A stretch of 64,000 bases of DNA, taken from an uncultured Aquimarina sp. (lineage in GTDB: Bacteria > Bacteroidota > Bacteroidia > Flavobacteriales > Flavobacteriaceae). The DNA is taken from positions 1-64,000 of the forward strand of contig CANMWA010000014.1 in the NCBI GenBank assembly GCA_947501475.1, read 5' to 3'. Positions 17,763 through 27,449 of the stretch are shown here, one piece after another. The notes below the pieces were generated by a model, which was given only the letters and a program-made list of their open reading frames with translations, ran no database searches and had not been told where the DNA came from. A program made the position numbers and the translations under genes. The stretch's first letter is position 1. Each line of letters starts with the position of its first letter.

Positions 17763-18155
17763 ATGAACACATTAATCGTAATCATTATGGTAAATCTATT
17801 ATTTAGTCCTACCGCAGAACCTGATCAAAACGTCCTATCATTGAAAAACAAAACCAATGTAGTAGAAGTAGTATTATTCGAAGTCAATCCAAACTATTCT
17901 AAAGAAACTGCAGAAAATGCATTAACCTCATTAAATGATGTCTTAAAAATGCAGGATGGTTTTATAAAAAGAACTACCGCTAGTACTGAAGATGGCAAAT
18001 ACATTGATATTGTATATTGGACAGATATAAAATCTGCAAAAAGAGCAGCAGAAGATGTACTAAAAAATGAAAAAGCAGCCAAAGTCTTTGAAGTAATTAA
18101 ACCGGCATCAATACAGATGTATCACTTTAATGTTTTTAATCAATTTGAAGAATAG
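17763..18155 (+). CDS. exported dimeric alpha-beta barrel (ABM-like) protein
   Basis: 130 residues. The N-terminal 18 residues form a signal-like hydrophobic stretch. The rest resembles an antibiotic-biosynthesis-monooxygenase-type (ferredoxin-like, dimeric) domain: NVVEVVLFEV, then a helix, MQDGFIKRTT, DIVYWTDIKSAKRAAEDVL and a closing strand MYHFNVFN. No function can be assigned. Its position behind a WYL regulator suggests joint expression. Confidence 0.6.
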   Translation: MNTLIVIIMVNLLFSPTAEPDQNVLSLKNKTNVVEVVLFEVNPNYSKETAENALTSLNDVLKMQDGFIKRTTASTEDGKYIDIVYWTDIKSAKRAAEDVLKNEKAAKVFEVIKPASIQMYHFNVFNQFEE

Positions 18156-18224
18156 CATTTTTACAACATAAATACTATCATTTTTTATTAGATTTGATAG
18201 TGCATCTTATAGCATTAATTCACT

Positions 18225-19025
18225 ATGATTCCAGAGCATATACATAACAGAAAAGGAGCCAGAAGTCTAAAAGACCTTAACCCAGAAGTTATAAAATATC
18301 TAAATAAGGGGCAAATAGAAACGGCAAACCTTATGGAGTGGTTAGCCGTAGATCAATTAAAATTATTAAAAATTATTTTGAATGACCTTGGAAAACCTGA
18401 TTGGTATGATAGTTTTTATGAAGCTGTTACTGCTCAAAAAAAACCTTCAGCAAATGCTAATACTAAAGTAATTGCAACTACTTTTTTAGAATTAACAGAA
18501 GACACAGATATACTACATTATCTTTCTAGTCACGTTTCAGATGTACCAAGGTGTTGGGCAACCTATTGGGCAGGAATCAAAGAGCCAGAAATCACTCAAA
18601 AGATTGAAACTCTTAAACCATATTGTGCAGATACTCATTTTGGGGTGCGTGAAGTGGCAATATTTGCTGCAAAAGAATCTATTATTGATAATTTAGATCC
18701 AGCAATTGATATATTGTCAAAATGGATCAAAAATCCTGATGAAAATATTCGTAGATATGCAGTAGAGGTCACTAGGCCTATAGGTGTATGGACAAAAAAA
18801 ATAGATGCACTTAAAGAAAATCCAGAAAAAGGAATATCTATTCTCGAACCTCTTAAATCCGACCCCTCAAAATATGTAAGAGATTCTGTTGGTAATTGGC
18901 TTAATGATGCCAGTAAAACGAGGCCAGATTGGGTATTGGATATTTCTAAAAAATGGGAAAAAGATTCTCAAACTAAAGAAACACAATATATCCTTAAAAA
19001 AGCATTGAGAACTATTTCTAAATAG
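18225..19025 (+). CDS. DNA alkylation repair protein, AlkC/AlkD-type HEAT-like
   Basis: 266 residues, all helical. The C-terminal half has the HEAT-like motif of AlkC-type glycosylases: NIRRYAVEVTRPIGVWTKKI, ILEPLKSDPSKYVRDSVGNW and LNDASKTRPDWVLDIS. AlkC/AlkD remove 3-methyladenine and related adducts without flipping the base. The size is shorter than classical AlkC (about 360), but the core is present. No other repair gene is nearby. Confidence 0.75.
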   Translation: MIPEHIHNRKGARSLKDLNPEVIKYLNKGQIETANLMEWLAVDQLKLLKIILNDLGKPDWYDSFYEAVTAQKKPSANANTKVIATTFLELTEDTDILHYLSSHVSDVPRCWATYWAGIKEPEITQKIETLKPYCADTHFGVREVAIFAAKESIIDNLDPAIDILSKWIKNPDENIRRYAVEVTRPIGVWTKKIDALKENPEKGISILEPLKSDPSKYVRDSVGNWLNDASKTRPDWVLDISKKWEKDSQTKETQYILKKALRTISK

Positions 19026-19250
19026 TAAATTTCTGATGCAAACATTATCTATTATTGTTGGTAAATTTTTGTTTTGGTAAAATAGTAATCTATAGTATCG
19101 AAAACCTTATTGTTTATAATTTCTTACTGTTCATTCAAAAATCTTATGATTTGACATCTTGGTTTTCAGAAATAAGTAATACATTAGAATAGCTTTTGTA
19201 AAAAAGAACGAAGCCGAATCAATTCAAGTCTAAAGAAAATAGGTGTATAT

Positions 19251-21653
19251 ATGATCATCAATACAGAATTAGAACATAAAGAAAACTTGTTTCCGGGGAA
19301 AATAATTTCTTTCTCTCAAAACGGAGATAAAATAAACTTTAGAACAGAAAATCATGTTATCCTTCAAGTAACTGTAGTACGTGATCGTGTAGTTCGTTTT
19401 CGATATGCAACAGATAATAGTTTTGAAAAAGATTTTTCGTATGCAATAAGTGAAGACGCAGTAAGAGGATATACTACATTAGAGATTGAAGAGCATGCCG
19501 CACAGTATTCAATATTAACAAATAGCATTAAAATTACTATAGACAAAAATGATCTACAGACAACTATATATGATCTGCATGGTACTGTTATTTGTAAAGA
19601 TGATTTTGGGTTTCATTGGGAGCAAAGCTATGAATATGGTGGCAACATTGTAAAAATGAGTAAATCTGCTCCACAAGGAGAGTACTACTATGGCTTAGGG
19701 GATAAACCAATGCACCTTAATCTACAAGGCAAAAGGATAGAAAACTGGGCAACTGATCAATATGCTTTTGTTAAAGACCAGGATCCGTTATATAAAAGTG
19801 TTCCTTTTTACATAAGTATGTATCAAGAAAGAGCCTATGGTATTTTCTTTGATAATACATTTAAAACATTTTTTGATTTTTGTAATGAGCGCCGCAATGT
19901 AACTAGTTTTTGGGCAGAAGGAGGGGAGATGAACTATTATTTCTTTTATGGTCCTAATATGCAGGAAGTAGTTACACAATATACAGATCTAACAGGAAAA
20001 CCAGAATTACCACCGCTATGGGCTTTAGGATATCATCAATGTAGATGGAGCTATTATCCCGAAAGTAAGGTAAAAGAAATTACCAGCGAATTTAGAAAGC
20101 TTAAAATCCCTTGTGATGCGATCTATCTAGATATTGATTATATGGAAGGTTTTAGATGTTTTACCTGGAATAAAGAATATTTTCCAGATCCTAAACGTAT
20201 GGTAGCCGAATTGGCAGAAGATGGTTTTAAAACTATTGTGATCATTGATCCAGGAATTAAAATTGATGATCAATACTGGGTGTTTAAAGAAGCAATGGAA
20301 AACGATTATTTCTGTAAACGCGCAGATGGGCCATATATGCGGGGAAAAGTATGGCCAGGAGAATGCTATTTTCCTGATTTTACGAATCCTGAAGTAAGAA
20401 CATGGTGGTCTGGATTATTCAAAGAAATTATCGATGAAATAGGAGTAAAGGGAGTATGGAATGATATGAATGAACCTGCGATTATGGAAGTGCCTACTAA
20501 GACATTCCCCGATGATGTGCGACATGATTATGATGGTAACCCTTGTAGTCATAGAAAAGCACATAATATTTATGGCACCCAGATGGCGAGAGCAACTTAT
20601 CAAGGAGTAAAACAATTTGTATACCCTAAACGGCCTTTTATCATCACCAGATCGGCATACTCGGGTGCTCAACGCTATAGCTCATCATGGACAGGAGATA
20701 ACATAGCGACATGGGAACATCTTTGGGTTGCCAATATGCAGGCGCAACGTATGAGTATGAGTGGTATGTCATTTACCGGTAGTGATATTGGTGGTTTTGC
20801 AAAACATCCAACCGCAGAGTTATATGCTCGATGGATACAACTGGGAGTTTTTCATCCATTTTGTAGAACTCACTCCTCTGGAGATCATGGCGATCAAGAA
20901 CCTTGGACTTTTGGTGAAGAAGTAGTAGATATAACACGAAAATATGTAGAGTTACGCTACCAATTATTACCATACCTCTACACAATGTTTTGGGAATATG
21001 CAACAGACGGTATTCCTATGTTAAAACCACTAGTGTTGTTTGACCAAACAGATACACAAACCCATTATAGAACGGATGAGTTTATCTTTGGAAATCAAAT
21101 CCTAGTATGTCCCGTACAAGAACCAAATGCAAAAGGGAGACGCATGTATATCCCAAGAGGTAATTGGTACAATTACTGGACCCGTGAATATATTAAAGGA
21201 GGCATAGAGTGTTGGGTAGAAGCCAATCTCGATACAATCCCCTTGTTTATTAAAGAAGGAGCTATTATCCCCAAATATCCTATTCAACAATATGTTGGTG
21301 AAAAGAAAATAGAAGAATTAAAACTTGAAATCTATTTCAAATCTGGCAGCAAAGAAACCTCTAAAGTTTATGAAGATGCTCAGGATGGGTACGATTATGA
21401 AAACGGAAAATTTAATGTAAGAAGCTTTTCTTTTACAGGAAAAGAAAATGAAATCTTATTAGAACAAGATAAAACAGGGAGTTATGATACCGAATACAAT
21501 ACTTTTAAGATTGAAATTATTGGATTGCCTTTTCAGATTAAAGAAGTAGAGATTGATAATGTGAAGATTTCTTTAGAAGATATACAATATAATAAGAGTG
21601 ATAATACCATAGAGGTATCTAAAGATTTTACTAAACTACTTATTATGTCATAA
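19251..21653 (+). CDS. glycoside hydrolase family 31 alpha-glucosidase
   Basis: 800 residues. The GH31 nucleophile region GVWNDMNEPAI places the nucleophile at D405 and WTGDN places the acid/base at D483. An N-terminal beta-sandwich (to about 230), the (beta/alpha)8 barrel (about 245-600) and two C-terminal sandwich domains are in the usual order. No signal peptide is visible, so it should be cytoplasmic and cleave alpha-linked glucosides such as maltose. No starch-utilisation genes are adjacent. Confidence 0.92.
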   Translation: MIINTELEHKENLFPGKIISFSQNGDKINFRTENHVILQVTVVRDRVVRFRYATDNSFEKDFSYAISEDAVRGYTTLEIEEHAAQYSILTNSIKITIDKNDLQTTIYDLHGTVICKDDFGFHWEQSYEYGGNIVKMSKSAPQGEYYYGLGDKPMHLNLQGKRIENWATDQYAFVKDQDPLYKSVPFYISMYQERAYGIFFDNTFKTFFDFCNERRNVTSFWAEGGEMNYYFFYGPNMQEVVTQYTDLTGKPELPPLWALGYHQCRWSYYPESKVKEITSEFRKLKIPCDAIYLDIDYMEGFRCFTWNKEYFPDPKRMVAELAEDGFKTIVIIDPGIKIDDQYWVFKEAMENDYFCKRADGPYMRGKVWPGECYFPDFTNPEVRTWWSGLFKEIIDEIGVKGVWNDMNEPAIMEVPTKTFPDDVRHDYDGNPCSHRKAHNIYGTQMARATYQGVKQFVYPKRPFIITRSAYSGAQRYSSSWTGDNIATWEHLWVANMQAQRMSMSGMSFTGSDIGGFAKHPTAELYARWIQLGVFHPFCRTHSSGDHGDQEPWTFGEEVVDITRKYVELRYQLLPYLYTMFWEYATDGIPMLKPLVLFDQTDTQTHYRTDEFIFGNQILVCPVQEPNAKGRRMYIPRGNWYNYWTREYIKGGIECWVEANLDTIPLFIKEGAIIPKYPIQQYVGEKKIEELKLEIYFKSGSKETSKVYEDAQDGYDYENGKFNVRSFSFTGKENEILLEQDKTGSYDTEYNTFKIEIIGLPFQIKEVEIDNVKISLEDIQYNKSDNTIEVSKDFTKLLIMS

Positions 21654-21660
21654 GTATCAA

Positions 21661-21692
21661 TACAAGCAATCAACTTCTTTTGATTGCTTGTA
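21661..21692. terminator. bidirectional terminator between convergent genes
   Basis: TACAAGCAATCAA (21661-21673) pairs perfectly with TTGATTGCTTGTA (21680-21692) around a 6-nt loop: a 13-bp stem. It lies 8 bp after the GH31 stop and overlaps the stop of the minus-strand lysozyme-like gene, so it can end both transcripts. Confidence 0.75.
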
Positions 21693-22872
21693 TAATTTGA
21701 TCTACACGATTTCGTATTTTATCTCTAGATCTTCTACTACCGCCAATACGATAACCAATATTTCCTGCTTTATCCAACATGCGTTGGTAGCTAAGACCAG
21801 CAATAGAAAAACTTAAATATCGAGTTCTTTGATTATGTAGATAAACTGCTTTTGAGGCCACTTCTGGATCTTGAAAAAGATACTCCCACTCTTGATATTT
21901 GGATAGATCTGCTATTTTATCAGCATCACCAAAGTTTCTCCAATTCATTTTTACATTATTGATTTTTGGATTAGTACCTCTATAATTTAAAACATAATTT
22001 ATGATTCGTTTATAAGCAGGCCGCCAAGTGGTTTGAATCAGCCCTAAACCAGAGAATTTATAAACATCACATTGACATAAAAAATCTACCTCTGCATCGT
22101 TTAATCTAACATTTGGAAATGTGCTTCCTCGCCAATTAAATCTTTTAAGATAATCCAACCGGACACCCGGAGTTTTATGAGCCCTCACAAAATCCGGATC
22201 ATGAATTAACTCATGAATAGATTTTGCACTTCTAGAATCATTATAACTTTTCTTCTTTCCTCTATTGGTTCCATAAGCATATTTTAATCTCGCTAATAGT
22301 GAGACCCAGTTAGATTCCCTAATAGATTTAAATTTCCCTCCAGTTTCATTAATAATTGCAGATACTAATCCCAAAAACTGAAATAGGTTTATAGATGATT
22401 CACCATATAATACAGGGATTTGATCAAAAACATTTTTAAAGTTTCTCTTATAGGTTATCCCTGAAGGAATATTTCTTCTACGCCAATATGGGTTTTTACC
22501 ACCTACTTTGCTTCTAAAAAAATCTACAAAATCTTGGCCGGTAGTTTGTTGAAAGAATGTATTAATATCATTAGAGTTTCTAAAAGTAGTACCTCGCATT
22601 ATGGATAGGGTTAAAGTCGTCCTTCCATTTGTTGATGGTGTGGTAGGAGTAATATTTCCTGGGCTACTGCCATTCATTTCTTTTTTGAAAAAATTATAAA
22701 TACCTCTTTTGGTTTTACTCCCTAATTTTCCATCTACACCAGCACTACCAATATTAAAACCTGCTTGCTGTAGATACGCCTGAATTTCTCTAATTTCTGA
22801 AGCAGTATTAAGCTCTGTAAGATTGTGTGTGTCTTCTCTCCATTCGGGATAATATCGATATCTTGTTTTCAT
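21670..22872 (-). CDS. peptidoglycan-binding protein with lysozyme-like domain
   Basis: 400 residues. Residues 1-65 are a peptidoglycan-binding type 1 module (TELNTASEIREIQAYLQQAG, then GVDGKLGSKTKRGIYNFF). After a Pro/Thr linker, the domain from about 95 to 395 has a lysozyme-like layout: VSAIINETGGKF (a catalytic Glu candidate) and YKFSGLGLIQTTWRPAYKRI (the G-x-x-Q-TT segment). It should cut peptidoglycan. No signal peptide is visible, though it must reach the wall to act. It is the last gene of the seven-gene operon and shares its N-terminal module with the preceding gene. Confidence 0.7.
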   Translation of the reverse strand: MKTRYRYYPEWREDTHNLTELNTASEIREIQAYLQQAGFNIGSAGVDGKLGSKTKRGIYNFFKKEMNGSSPGNITPTTPSTNGRTTLTLSIMRGTTFRNSNDINTFFQQTTGQDFVDFFRSKVGGKNPYWRRRNIPSGITYKRNFKNVFDQIPVLYGESSINLFQFLGLVSAIINETGGKFKSIRESNWVSLLARLKYAYGTNRGKKKSYNDSRSAKSIHELIHDPDFVRAHKTPGVRLDYLKRFNWRGSTFPNVRLNDAEVDFLCQCDVYKFSGLGLIQTTWRPAYKRIINYVLNYRGTNPKINNVKMNWRNFGDADKIADLSKYQEWEYLFQDPEVASKAVYLHNQRTRYLSFSIAGLSYQRMLDKAGNIGYRIGGSRRSRDKIRNRVDQIIQAIKRS

Positions 22873-22884
22873 CTGTACTAATTT

Positions 22885-23745
22885 TTATATAACATTCCCA
22901 TTGCTAGCTTCTAATAGCGTATAGGTAAACCATGTACCTTTACCATATTTTCTTTCAACTCTTTTACATAGTGCTATTAACTCATTAAAATCAGTTTGTT
23001 TTTTAAATACTTGGCAGCCTGCCGACCAACTATTAACATCAATAGAGTTTCTTCCTGCTTTATGGATATTAATCCCAAAATAACCTGTGTATTCTTTACC
23101 CCCATGAAAATCAAGCTTATGGTCCTGGTTTTTGTCTCTAAACACAGTTACTTTTCCTCCTCGTTGTACTAGAGCAGTATATTTTCTTCTATGTAACCCT
23201 AATTTGTATGTATTTTTATATTGCCCAACTTTTAGAATTGCGGTTCCATTAGTATTGATCATTTTTCTGCCTAAAAATGCACTTCCAGGATCTGTTGTGA
23301 TTGGGTATTGTTTTATGGTATATCTTCCATTTTCTTTCCAGATTATATACAACTGATCATTGAATAAATTTGCTGTAGAATCAAGATTTCTAATACCTAT
23401 AATATTTAGTTTTAAATCATCATCATAAAATGTATATCCTTTTCTCCTAAAAATATCTTTAAAATTTTGTACTGCCAATGGTGCATTTTGCGGTCGGGTA
23501 GGAGTATTGGGAGATGTTGGATTGCTAGGAGTATTTGTATTGCTAAAATGAGATTTGAAATAATCATGAATAGCTTTCTTGGTCATAGATCCCAGATCTC
23601 CATCGGCACCCCAACGACCAAGATCATATCCTTTTTGTATTAAGAATGCTTGAATTTCTCGTACCTCGTTTGCTGTATTGAGCTCAGCATATGGTTGATA
23701 ACCATTATAAAGGTGTTGATTTGTGTAATGTCTTAGAGTTCTCAT
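22885..23745 (-). CDS. peptidoglycan-binding protein with L,D-transpeptidase-like catalytic centre
   Basis: 286 residues. A peptidoglycan-binding module like that of the next gene fills residues 18-66 (AELNTANEVREIQAFL; WGADGDLGSMTKKAIHDYF). The C-terminal part has the YkuD-type catalytic pattern: H228 (GINIHKAG), then S241-A-G-C244 (SWSAGCQVF), the H...SxGC order of L,D-transpeptidases. The usual SHGC is replaced by SAGC. It could cross-link, trim or attach something to peptidoglycan. No signal peptide is visible. Its start lies inside the end of the subtilase gene (41-bp overlap), so the two are translationally linked. Confidence 0.65.
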   Translation of the reverse strand: MRTLRHYTNQHLYNGYQPYAELNTANEVREIQAFLIQKGYDLGRWGADGDLGSMTKKAIHDYFKSHFSNTNTPSNPTSPNTPTRPQNAPLAVQNFKDIFRRKGYTFYDDDLKLNIIGIRNLDSTANLFNDQLYIIWKENGRYTIKQYPITTDPGSAFLGRKMINTNGTAILKVGQYKNTYKLGLHRRKYTALVQRGGKVTVFRDKNQDHKLDFHGGKEYTGYFGINIHKAGRNSIDVNSWSAGCQVFKKQTDFNELIALCKRVERKYGKGTWFTYTLLEASNGNVI

Positions 23746-25456
23746 ATCGTATTTTCTTTTTTGTGAGATCTAATAATAGTTTTCTTTCATTAATAACCCC
23801 GTAACCAGATTTATTCATCACTGTAGTATTAGCATTGACGTATGGATCACAAAAGCGTAATAAATAATGCCTTAAAGTATAGATATTAACTTTTGGGTAT
23901 TGTTCTAGGATTTTAGCCACCAAAGATGCTACAAAAGGTGCAGCCATACTCGATCCACTCTTTCGGGTTAATTTACCACTTGAGTAGGATTCAAACTTTG
24001 ATGCTGATCTGGCAGCGGGAACCTTAGATCCCGGTGCTATAATTTCTGGCTTTATTCGACGATCTATTGTCGGCCCGGCACTACTAAACGACATAGGCTC
24101 TTTTTTTGAACTATCCTGATCATATGCACCTACTGTTATTGTAAGAGGAGCATTACAAATTGATCCGATAGTGTGATTTGTATCAACATCTGATGGGTGA
24201 AAATGTGATTGCCCTCTATCATCACGCTCTATATAAGCATTATATTTTCCATTCTTAACAGAAGTGCCCATAATCTTAACGATAAAACGTTGTGATTTTG
24301 GACTCCCAGCTAGTATGATATCTATATGGTTTTTGCCTGTATTGGGTTCGTTTTTACGATGAAATATGATCCCATTTTTATCACCATCAAAACTTAATGT
24401 ACTATCTTCAAAAGATTTTGTACCACCAATATATTCTTCATTATCATTATAAATCTCAACCGAAAATTCATCATTAGCCTCATACCAGATTTCCATTTCA
24501 TTGGCAGTTCGGTCTCGTTTTTTAAAGATCCATTCTACTTCGGTAGATTCACCTTGGTTTAATATTCCCGAATGATGGCATTTTGATTTGAAATAGTTAC
24601 CTGTACTTTGTACGATTGCAAACCCTGCACGTTCTCGTAATGCATTATTTAGCGCTAACTCGACCACAGTCTCACCCGTGTGGGCATCACCATGACCACC
24701 TAAGCTCATGTTAATAACACATGGTCGATCACCTGCTTGTGATAGTATAAAATCAATTCCTTCAATTAATTTTACAGAATCCCCAAGAGATAAATCAGAT
24801 CCATTTACATAATTAGAACCCATATCCACAGCTACGATAGGGGAGTTTCCTGCATATCCTTTTTTACCAATAGTTCCAGCAGCAGCAGCAATACCTAATA
24901 CATGAGTGCCATGCATACCTCTTCCCATTAAATCTGATCGCCCTGGATGATATCCTAGCGTTCTAAAAGGCATATCACTGTCTAGCGCATCATCTATTTG
25001 GTTTTGGTAAAATACTTCACCATAGCCATATTTGTTTGGAGTTTTGTTTTTGAGAGGTTGCGCCCATATTTTTTCGAATCGGGTGTTACCTTCAGGATCA
25101 AAAAAATCGGGATGAGTAAAATCAAAACCAAAATCTATGATCCCAAAAACAACATTACTTTTTCTTTTACTATATGATTTTGGATTTCCTAAAAAGCTTT
25201 CATATGCCCCTGCATCTTCTAAATCTGAATTATAATTATTTAACGGAATAACTTGTGGTGCCTTAAGACTTCGTGTTGCTACATGATCATACACTACCAT
25301 GAGGTATTTGCGTGAAATTCTGCAGCTAATAATATCTCCAAATTGTGAAATCACTTTTACATGCGGGGGGATACTGTTTTTGTCCTTAAGTCGCATTAAT
25401 AGATGTAATTCTTCATTAGGATTACCTTTTACTATGAGTTTAAGACGTGGATCCAT
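23705..25456 (-). CDS. subtilisin-like (S8) serine protease without signal peptide
   Basis: 583 residues. The catalytic triad is complete: D108 (GIIDFGFDFTHPDF), H182 (GMHGTHVLG), oxyanion N287 (STGN) and S503 (SGSSMAAP). A long insertion of about 150 residues (about 295-440) sits between the oxyanion Asn and the Ser. The N-terminal 70 residues look like an inhibitor-type prodomain. No signal peptide is visible, so it may act inside the cell or be exported with the cluster's other products. It starts one base after the previous gene's stop and overlaps the transpeptidase-like gene, so it could process proteins made by this operon. Confidence 0.85.
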   Translation of the reverse strand: MDPRLKLIVKGNPNEELHLLMRLKDKNSIPPHVKVISQFGDIISCRISRKYLMVVYDHVATRSLKAPQVIPLNNYNSDLEDAGAYESFLGNPKSYSKRKSNVVFGIIDFGFDFTHPDFFDPEGNTRFEKIWAQPLKNKTPNKYGYGEVFYQNQIDDALDSDMPFRTLGYHPGRSDLMGRGMHGTHVLGIAAAAGTIGKKGYAGNSPIVAVDMGSNYVNGSDLSLGDSVKLIEGIDFILSQAGDRPCVINMSLGGHGDAHTGETVVELALNNALRERAGFAIVQSTGNYFKSKCHHSGILNQGESTEVEWIFKKRDRTANEMEIWYEANDEFSVEIYNDNEEYIGGTKSFEDSTLSFDGDKNGIIFHRKNEPNTGKNHIDIILAGSPKSQRFIVKIMGTSVKNGKYNAYIERDDRGQSHFHPSDVDTNHTIGSICNAPLTITVGAYDQDSSKKEPMSFSSAGPTIDRRIKPEIIAPGSKVPAARSASKFESYSSGKLTRKSGSSMAAPFVASLVAKILEQYPKVNIYTLRHYLLRFCDPYVNANTTVMNKSGYGVINERKLLLDLTKKKIRYENSKTLHKSTPL

Positions 25457-25457
25457 T

Positions 25458-26504
25458 TTATGTCGTTATTTTAGTTTTATTCGTTTTAGAAACTGTTACT
25501 GTCTCTTTAGGTGTAACAGGAGTAGGAGCATCAAAATCAAAATATTTGATGTCGTTTATCAAACTTCCTAAAGGTGAAAGAATATTGATAAAGAACACTG
25601 TAAAATCTTGATGACTTATAGAGTTGATTTCTAAAGTTGTATGAATTTTTTTTAAGAATTCTTCATCTAATAGTTTTTCAAATTTATGTGCTCTATCTTT
25701 AATTGTTTTTGCCTTTTTTGCTTTGCTAGCTTTAATTTTTTGCAAATTGCTTATAAACTTTTCACTACAAACATTTTCTATTGTTTCTTCTAATTGTCTT
25801 ATGTGCATAGAGTTATTAAAATCTTTAAAATCGATTTTTTCTTTCTCAAAAAATGCTGTTAAATCATTATTTTCAAAACTATCAAAGGATCTATTCACTT
25901 TTTCATTGATCTCTTGTAGTTGTTTATCTACTCCACTAATAGGAGTTAACTTCTTACTTATTTCGTCAATTTTACTTTCTACGGTAGTATCAGTAGGTTT
26001 GGTAACATGCGTCTTTATTTCATTTAAATTCTTATCAAAAGAGTCAATAGGAATTAATTGTGTTTTTATTTCTTTAACATGATTACCGATAGAAGTTTTT
26101 AACGCTTCTATTTCTTCTACTATTTTTTTTACTTCGCTACCAGTATTTTGATCTGCTGTATCTCCTTTTGGTTCACAATTACTGTTTCCGGTGTTGTCTC
26201 CTGTATCTCCTTTAGGGTCGGCAGTGCCATTATCCGTATCCTTTGGTTCTCCACCTGAAGGTGTTGAAGGAGTATGAGGTGGTATTGGTGTCGCTGGCAC
26301 TACGGGCGTTGCAACTACTGTTGCTTTTTCTATAGTTTCTGCATTTTTTGCAGTTAGAAGTTGAAATACCATCGAAAAGCTCTTATTTGTACTTACTTTA
26401 TCGATTAAAAATGATTTTAAGATAAAATCATTTTGATCCTTTAAGTTATTATTTTCTGCGATGATTTTTGGGAACAGAAATCCTGTTAATAAGCTATTTT
26501 CCAT
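25458..26504 (-). CDS. unknown protein, Pro-rich linker and coiled coils
   Basis: 348 residues, no recognised family. Residues 1-60 begin a conserved-looking region (ENSLLTGFLFPKIIAENN); residues 65-125 are Pro/Thr/Gly-rich; residues 130-255 are coiled-coil-like (KKIVEEIEALKTSIGNHVKE and similar heptads). The last 50 residues end in a Thr/Lys-rich tail. No signal peptide or membrane helix. It is the gene just before the subtilase, with one base between stop and start. It may be a fibre-like or scaffold protein of the cluster, by composition only. Confidence 0.6.
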   Translation of the reverse strand: MENSLLTGFLFPKIIAENNNLKDQNDFILKSFLIDKVSTNKSFSMVFQLLTAKNAETIEKATVVATPVVPATPIPPHTPSTPSGGEPKDTDNGTADPKGDTGDNTGNSNCEPKGDTADQNTGSEVKKIVEEIEALKTSIGNHVKEIKTQLIPIDSFDKNLNEIKTHVTKPTDTTVESKIDEISKKLTPISGVDKQLQEINEKVNRSFDSFENNDLTAFFEKEKIDFKDFNNSMHIRQLEETIENVCSEKFISNLQKIKASKAKKAKTIKDRAHKFEKLLDEEFLKKIHTTLEINSISHQDFTVFFINILSPLGSLINDIKYFDFDAPTPVTPKETVTVSKTNKTKITT

Positions 26505-26574
26505 TGTTTTAATTTTATAAAAGGGACCTGGTTATACTTTTTTAGCACTAGCAAGCCCCTTAATTAATTTGAAA

Positions 26575-27429
26575 TTATTTGTTCATTGTCATCATTAAGA
26601 CCAAAGGCAAAAGATTGTTGTCATCACTATCTCCGTCCTTTTGTGACATCATTAAGACCAATGGAAGCATCATATCACTTGATGATGATTTACCAGTGCC
26701 AGAATCACCCATTGTTGTCATCATAGGTAACAATAAACTCATGGTCTGATCAAACTTTATAGTTTTGTTATCAGATTTTTCAACGATAGTGCCTGGTCCG
26801 GGATTATCACCAGAACCTGGTATTATCTGAAGATTTGACTCATCAAATTTTGGTTTATTTAATAATGATCCAAGCATACTGGTCATTTGCATGTTCTTTA
26901 ATACTTTGGTTTGGTTTTTATCCTTTCTTGAAAGATTACTTACCACATCTGTATATTTACCATCTAATGACTTAATAGACTTACCGTTAATTAAAGAACT
27001 CTTTTTAAGAGTATTTACATCTTTTGATATCGCGTCTAAAGACTTTTTGAATTCAGTTTTAGAAACTACGTTACGATTACTACTAGGTGTAGATATTTTT
27101 TTTCCATAATTAGATTTTTGTCTAGTTCTTCTCGGATGTCTAGGTCTAATTCTTCTGGATCTCCATGCATTTCCGCCTCTAAATCTACGTCCTCTTCGTC
27201 GTCCTCTTCGACGCCCTCTTCGTTTTCGCTCGGAGAAATCCTCTCCATATTCATCACCTAAAATATCATCATAATCGTCATCATAATCCTCGTCTAGTAG
27301 ATCCTCGTCTAATAAGTCGTCATCTAATAGATCTTCGTCATAATAATCCTCATCTAATAAATCATCATCTAATAGGTCTTCTATTAGGATGTTATCTTCT
27401 AGGTCATAATAATCTTCTGCTGTATACAT
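26575..27429 (-). CDS. unknown protein with acidic repeat, Arg-rich block and coiled coil
   Basis: 284 residues. Residues 5-65 are an acidic repeat (LLDDD, LLDEDYYDED and the like; almost only D, E, L, Y). Residues 68-110 are extremely basic (KRRGRRRGRRRGRR). Residues 120-190 are helical with Lys/Asp heptads, and the end has repeated hydrophobic phrases LLLPMMTT, MLPLVLMMS and LLPLVLMMT separated by Gly/Ser/Asp. Such a polyampholyte is unusual; it may condense with itself or with nucleic acid or a polysaccharide. It sits mid-operon. Confidence 0.6.
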   Translation of the reverse strand: MYTAEDYYDLEDNILIEDLLDDDLLDEDYYDEDLLDDDLLDEDLLDEDYDDDYDDILGDEYGEDFSERKRRGRRRGRRRGRRFRGGNAWRSRRIRPRHPRRTRQKSNYGKKISTPSSNRNVVSKTEFKKSLDAISKDVNTLKKSSLINGKSIKSLDGKYTDVVSNLSRKDKNQTKVLKNMQMTSMLGSLLNKPKFDESNLQIIPGSGDNPGPGTIVEKSDNKTIKFDQTMSLLLPMMTTMGDSGTGKSSSSDMMLPLVLMMSQKDGDSDDNNLLPLVLMMTMNK

Positions 27430-27449
27430 AATTTTTAAAGTTTGAGTTA

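Noticed and set aside
27066..27257. 63-codon minus-strand frame inside the charged-protein gene
   Set aside because: It is an alternative frame of the acidic/basic repeat region; the main frame has the start and coding pattern.
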